Of a stretch of 32,998 nt of DNA, positions 32,041 to 32,998 are shown piece after piece. A program made the translations under genes and the position numbers. The notes under the pieces are model-generated. The model worked only from the letters and a program-made list of their open reading frames with translations, was not told the DNA's origin and ran no database searches. Positions within the stretch are counted from its first letter, which is position 1. Each line of letters begins with the position of its first letter. The stretch is from JAVBPT01 sp031549455 (GTDB taxonomy: Bacteria > Bacillota > Clostridia > Lachnospirales > JAKSVV01): assembly GCA_031549455.1 (NCBI GenBank), contig JAVBPT010000065.1:1-32998 (forward strand), given 5' to 3'.

Positions 32041-32998
32041 TTATTTCAGATTTTCTTTTATCATGGCATACAATTCAGCTGTATTTAACGCTTCCACCTT
32101 TTGTAAGGAGCTGTCTAACCCCTTAGGTGACCGTAGTATCCCCAAAATATCATAATTGAGCTCGTAGTGATTTGGCGTTAGATTCATCCTATAACCTCCG
32201 AATACCTCTTCGTAGATTCCCACCCTTTTAAAGCTTCGTTGTTCCAAATAAGAGAGGTATATACCCGTTGCATAGGCTTCTGATCCTTCTTGCAAAAAGA
32301 TTCTTCCTCTTTGGTCTTTATAAAACTCATATGCAGCCTCTATCGATTGCAGCTCTTTATACTCCCCATTTAAATATGCATAAATAAAAGTCCGGCCTCC
32401 CTCATAGTATCCTTTTGATACAACCGCGATCGGAATATCATCATTGTACAGCTTATAGAATTCAACAAAAATGCTATATACCCCCGATCTAAAATCTGCC
32501 GGCGGATCCTGATCAAACTGCATCAACGTTTCGTTTCCATTTAAAAATAGATCCATGTCCTGAGATAAAAGTGCATACATCTCTCTATAGGCATTCTTTT
32601 GCTTCTCTGTATAATTCTCATTTATGCCCTCTTTGGGTTCATAGTTTAAAACCAAGTTAAAAGTAAACGTCTTTTTAGGATCATAATCTATCACTTTTCC
32701 CTCTCTGTTTACATAGCTCTCTACGCCGTCTTTTTGCACTAAGGCCACCCCACCATAGAAACTATTTGCATAGTCATAGATAAATGGGATGACTTCTTTT
32801 CCGGATGGATCAATGAATCCGTACTTTCCCTCTTTTCCCAATACTGCAAGGTCCTCTGAAAACCAACCCGGTCCGTCGTAGATAAATGGTATTTTTTCCA
32901 CTCCATCTAGACTGATAAAACCATACTTTTTATCCTTTCGCACATGGATTAATCCAAGCTCATAATCCGTATAGGCAAAATGATCATATATAAAAGGA
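32041..32998 (-). CDS. WG-repeat protein, 3' part (partial at window edge)
   Basis: The frame is open through the right edge of the window, and the codons upstream of the GTG at 32943 still encode repeat sequence, so the gene begins outside. At least three WG-type repeats are visible with the pattern IPFIYD...F...LA-V-K-x-G-KYGFI-D-x-G-K-E, followed by a C-terminal region of about 210 residues without repeats (FTFNLVLNYEPKEG onwards). WG repeats form surface-exposed beta structures in secreted or cell-wall proteins of Clostridia; the function is unknown. It precedes the lipoprotein gene by 65 bases. Confidence 0.82.
   Translation of the reverse strand, partial: PFIYDHFAYTDYELGLIHVRKDKKYGFISLDGVEKIPFIYDGPGWFSEDLAVLGKEGKYGFIDPSGKEVIPFIYDYANSFYGGVALVQKDGVESYVNREGKVIDYDPKKTFTFNLVLNYEPKEGINENYTEKQKNAYREMYALLSQDMDLFLNGNETLMQFDQDPPADFRSGVYSIFVEFYKLYNDDIPIAVVSKGYYEGGRTFIYAYLNGEYKELQSIEAAYEFYKDQRGRIFLQEGSEAYATGIYLSYLEQRSFKRVGIYEEVFGGYRMNLTPNHYELNYDILGILRSPKGLDSSLQKVEALNTAELYAMIKENLK

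Noticed and set aside
32944..32998. GTG at 32943 as the start of the WG-repeat gene
   Set aside because: The frame stays open to the window edge and encodes a further WG repeat (PFIYD), so the GTG is an internal valine codon.

Overview
The window looks like a chromosomal segment of a low-GC, endospore-forming member of the Clostridia. The evidence is an A/T-rich base composition (judged by eye), several sporulation genes (spoIID, spoVG, an alpha/beta-type SASP), a PPi-type phosphofructokinase, RNase Y, a DUF1540 protein, and the Firmicute order era-yqzL-recO. A member of the Lachnospirales or a relative would fit, but the sequence does not settle this. I see no rRNA, tRNA, CRISPR array, IS element or phage gene. 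There is no gene-free stretch above 300 bases; the longest gap between clear genes is 17524-17787.

Layout. 1-1386 (-) is the N-terminal part of an SbcC/Rad50-type ATPase, cut by the window edge. It diverges from a small SASP-like gene and then an LTA-synthase-family gene with an unusual C-terminal extension. 4269-5948 (-) holds a VCBS-repeat protein and a divergent endonuclease-III-like Fe-S protein. A CIRCE-controlled Hsp20 gene follows (+). 6592-11759 (-) is a conserved core block: mnmM/ytqB, spoIID, recO, yqzL, era, spoVG and a PPi-type pfk. 11890-14856 (-) carries typA and the Sua5-type tRNA t6A synthase. After a small DUF1540 gene (+), 15128-20295 (-) carries a polysaccharide deacetylase with RNase Y, then HtrA with CapA, with a candidate 34-aa ORF between the two pairs. 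20416-21171 (-) is a MerR/TipAS regulator.

22125-24979, together with the gene ending at 21301, is a tight five-gene operon (-): Nudix, Pol IV (dinB), RsmI, a DUF7662-like small protein and an Fpg/Nei paralogue. Behind it lies yaaR with a gene that appears to join a xylose-isomerase-like TIM barrel to a PilZ-like domain. On the + strand follow a DegV protein and an isolated, relatively GC-rich three-helix membrane protein with a fully consensus promoter. The right end (-) has yceD and then a surface-polymer locus: an MBOAT O-acyltransferase, an AlgJ/DHHW-type partner, a lipoprotein and the 3' part of a WG-repeat protein.

Themes. Many genes concern cell-envelope polymers (LTA synthase, NodB deacetylase, CapA, MBOAT/AlgJ, SpoIID) or DNA and nucleotide maintenance (SbcC-like, EndoIII-like, RecO, Pol IV, Nudix, Fpg-like). 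Three proteins are the best candidates for undescribed biology: the LTA synthase with a GDPD-like tail lacking the catalytic residues, the TIM-barrel/PilZ-like protein next to yaaR, and the EndoIII-like protein with a C-x6-C-x3-C-x5-C cluster motif. All domain calls are by eye from motifs and were not checked against any database.
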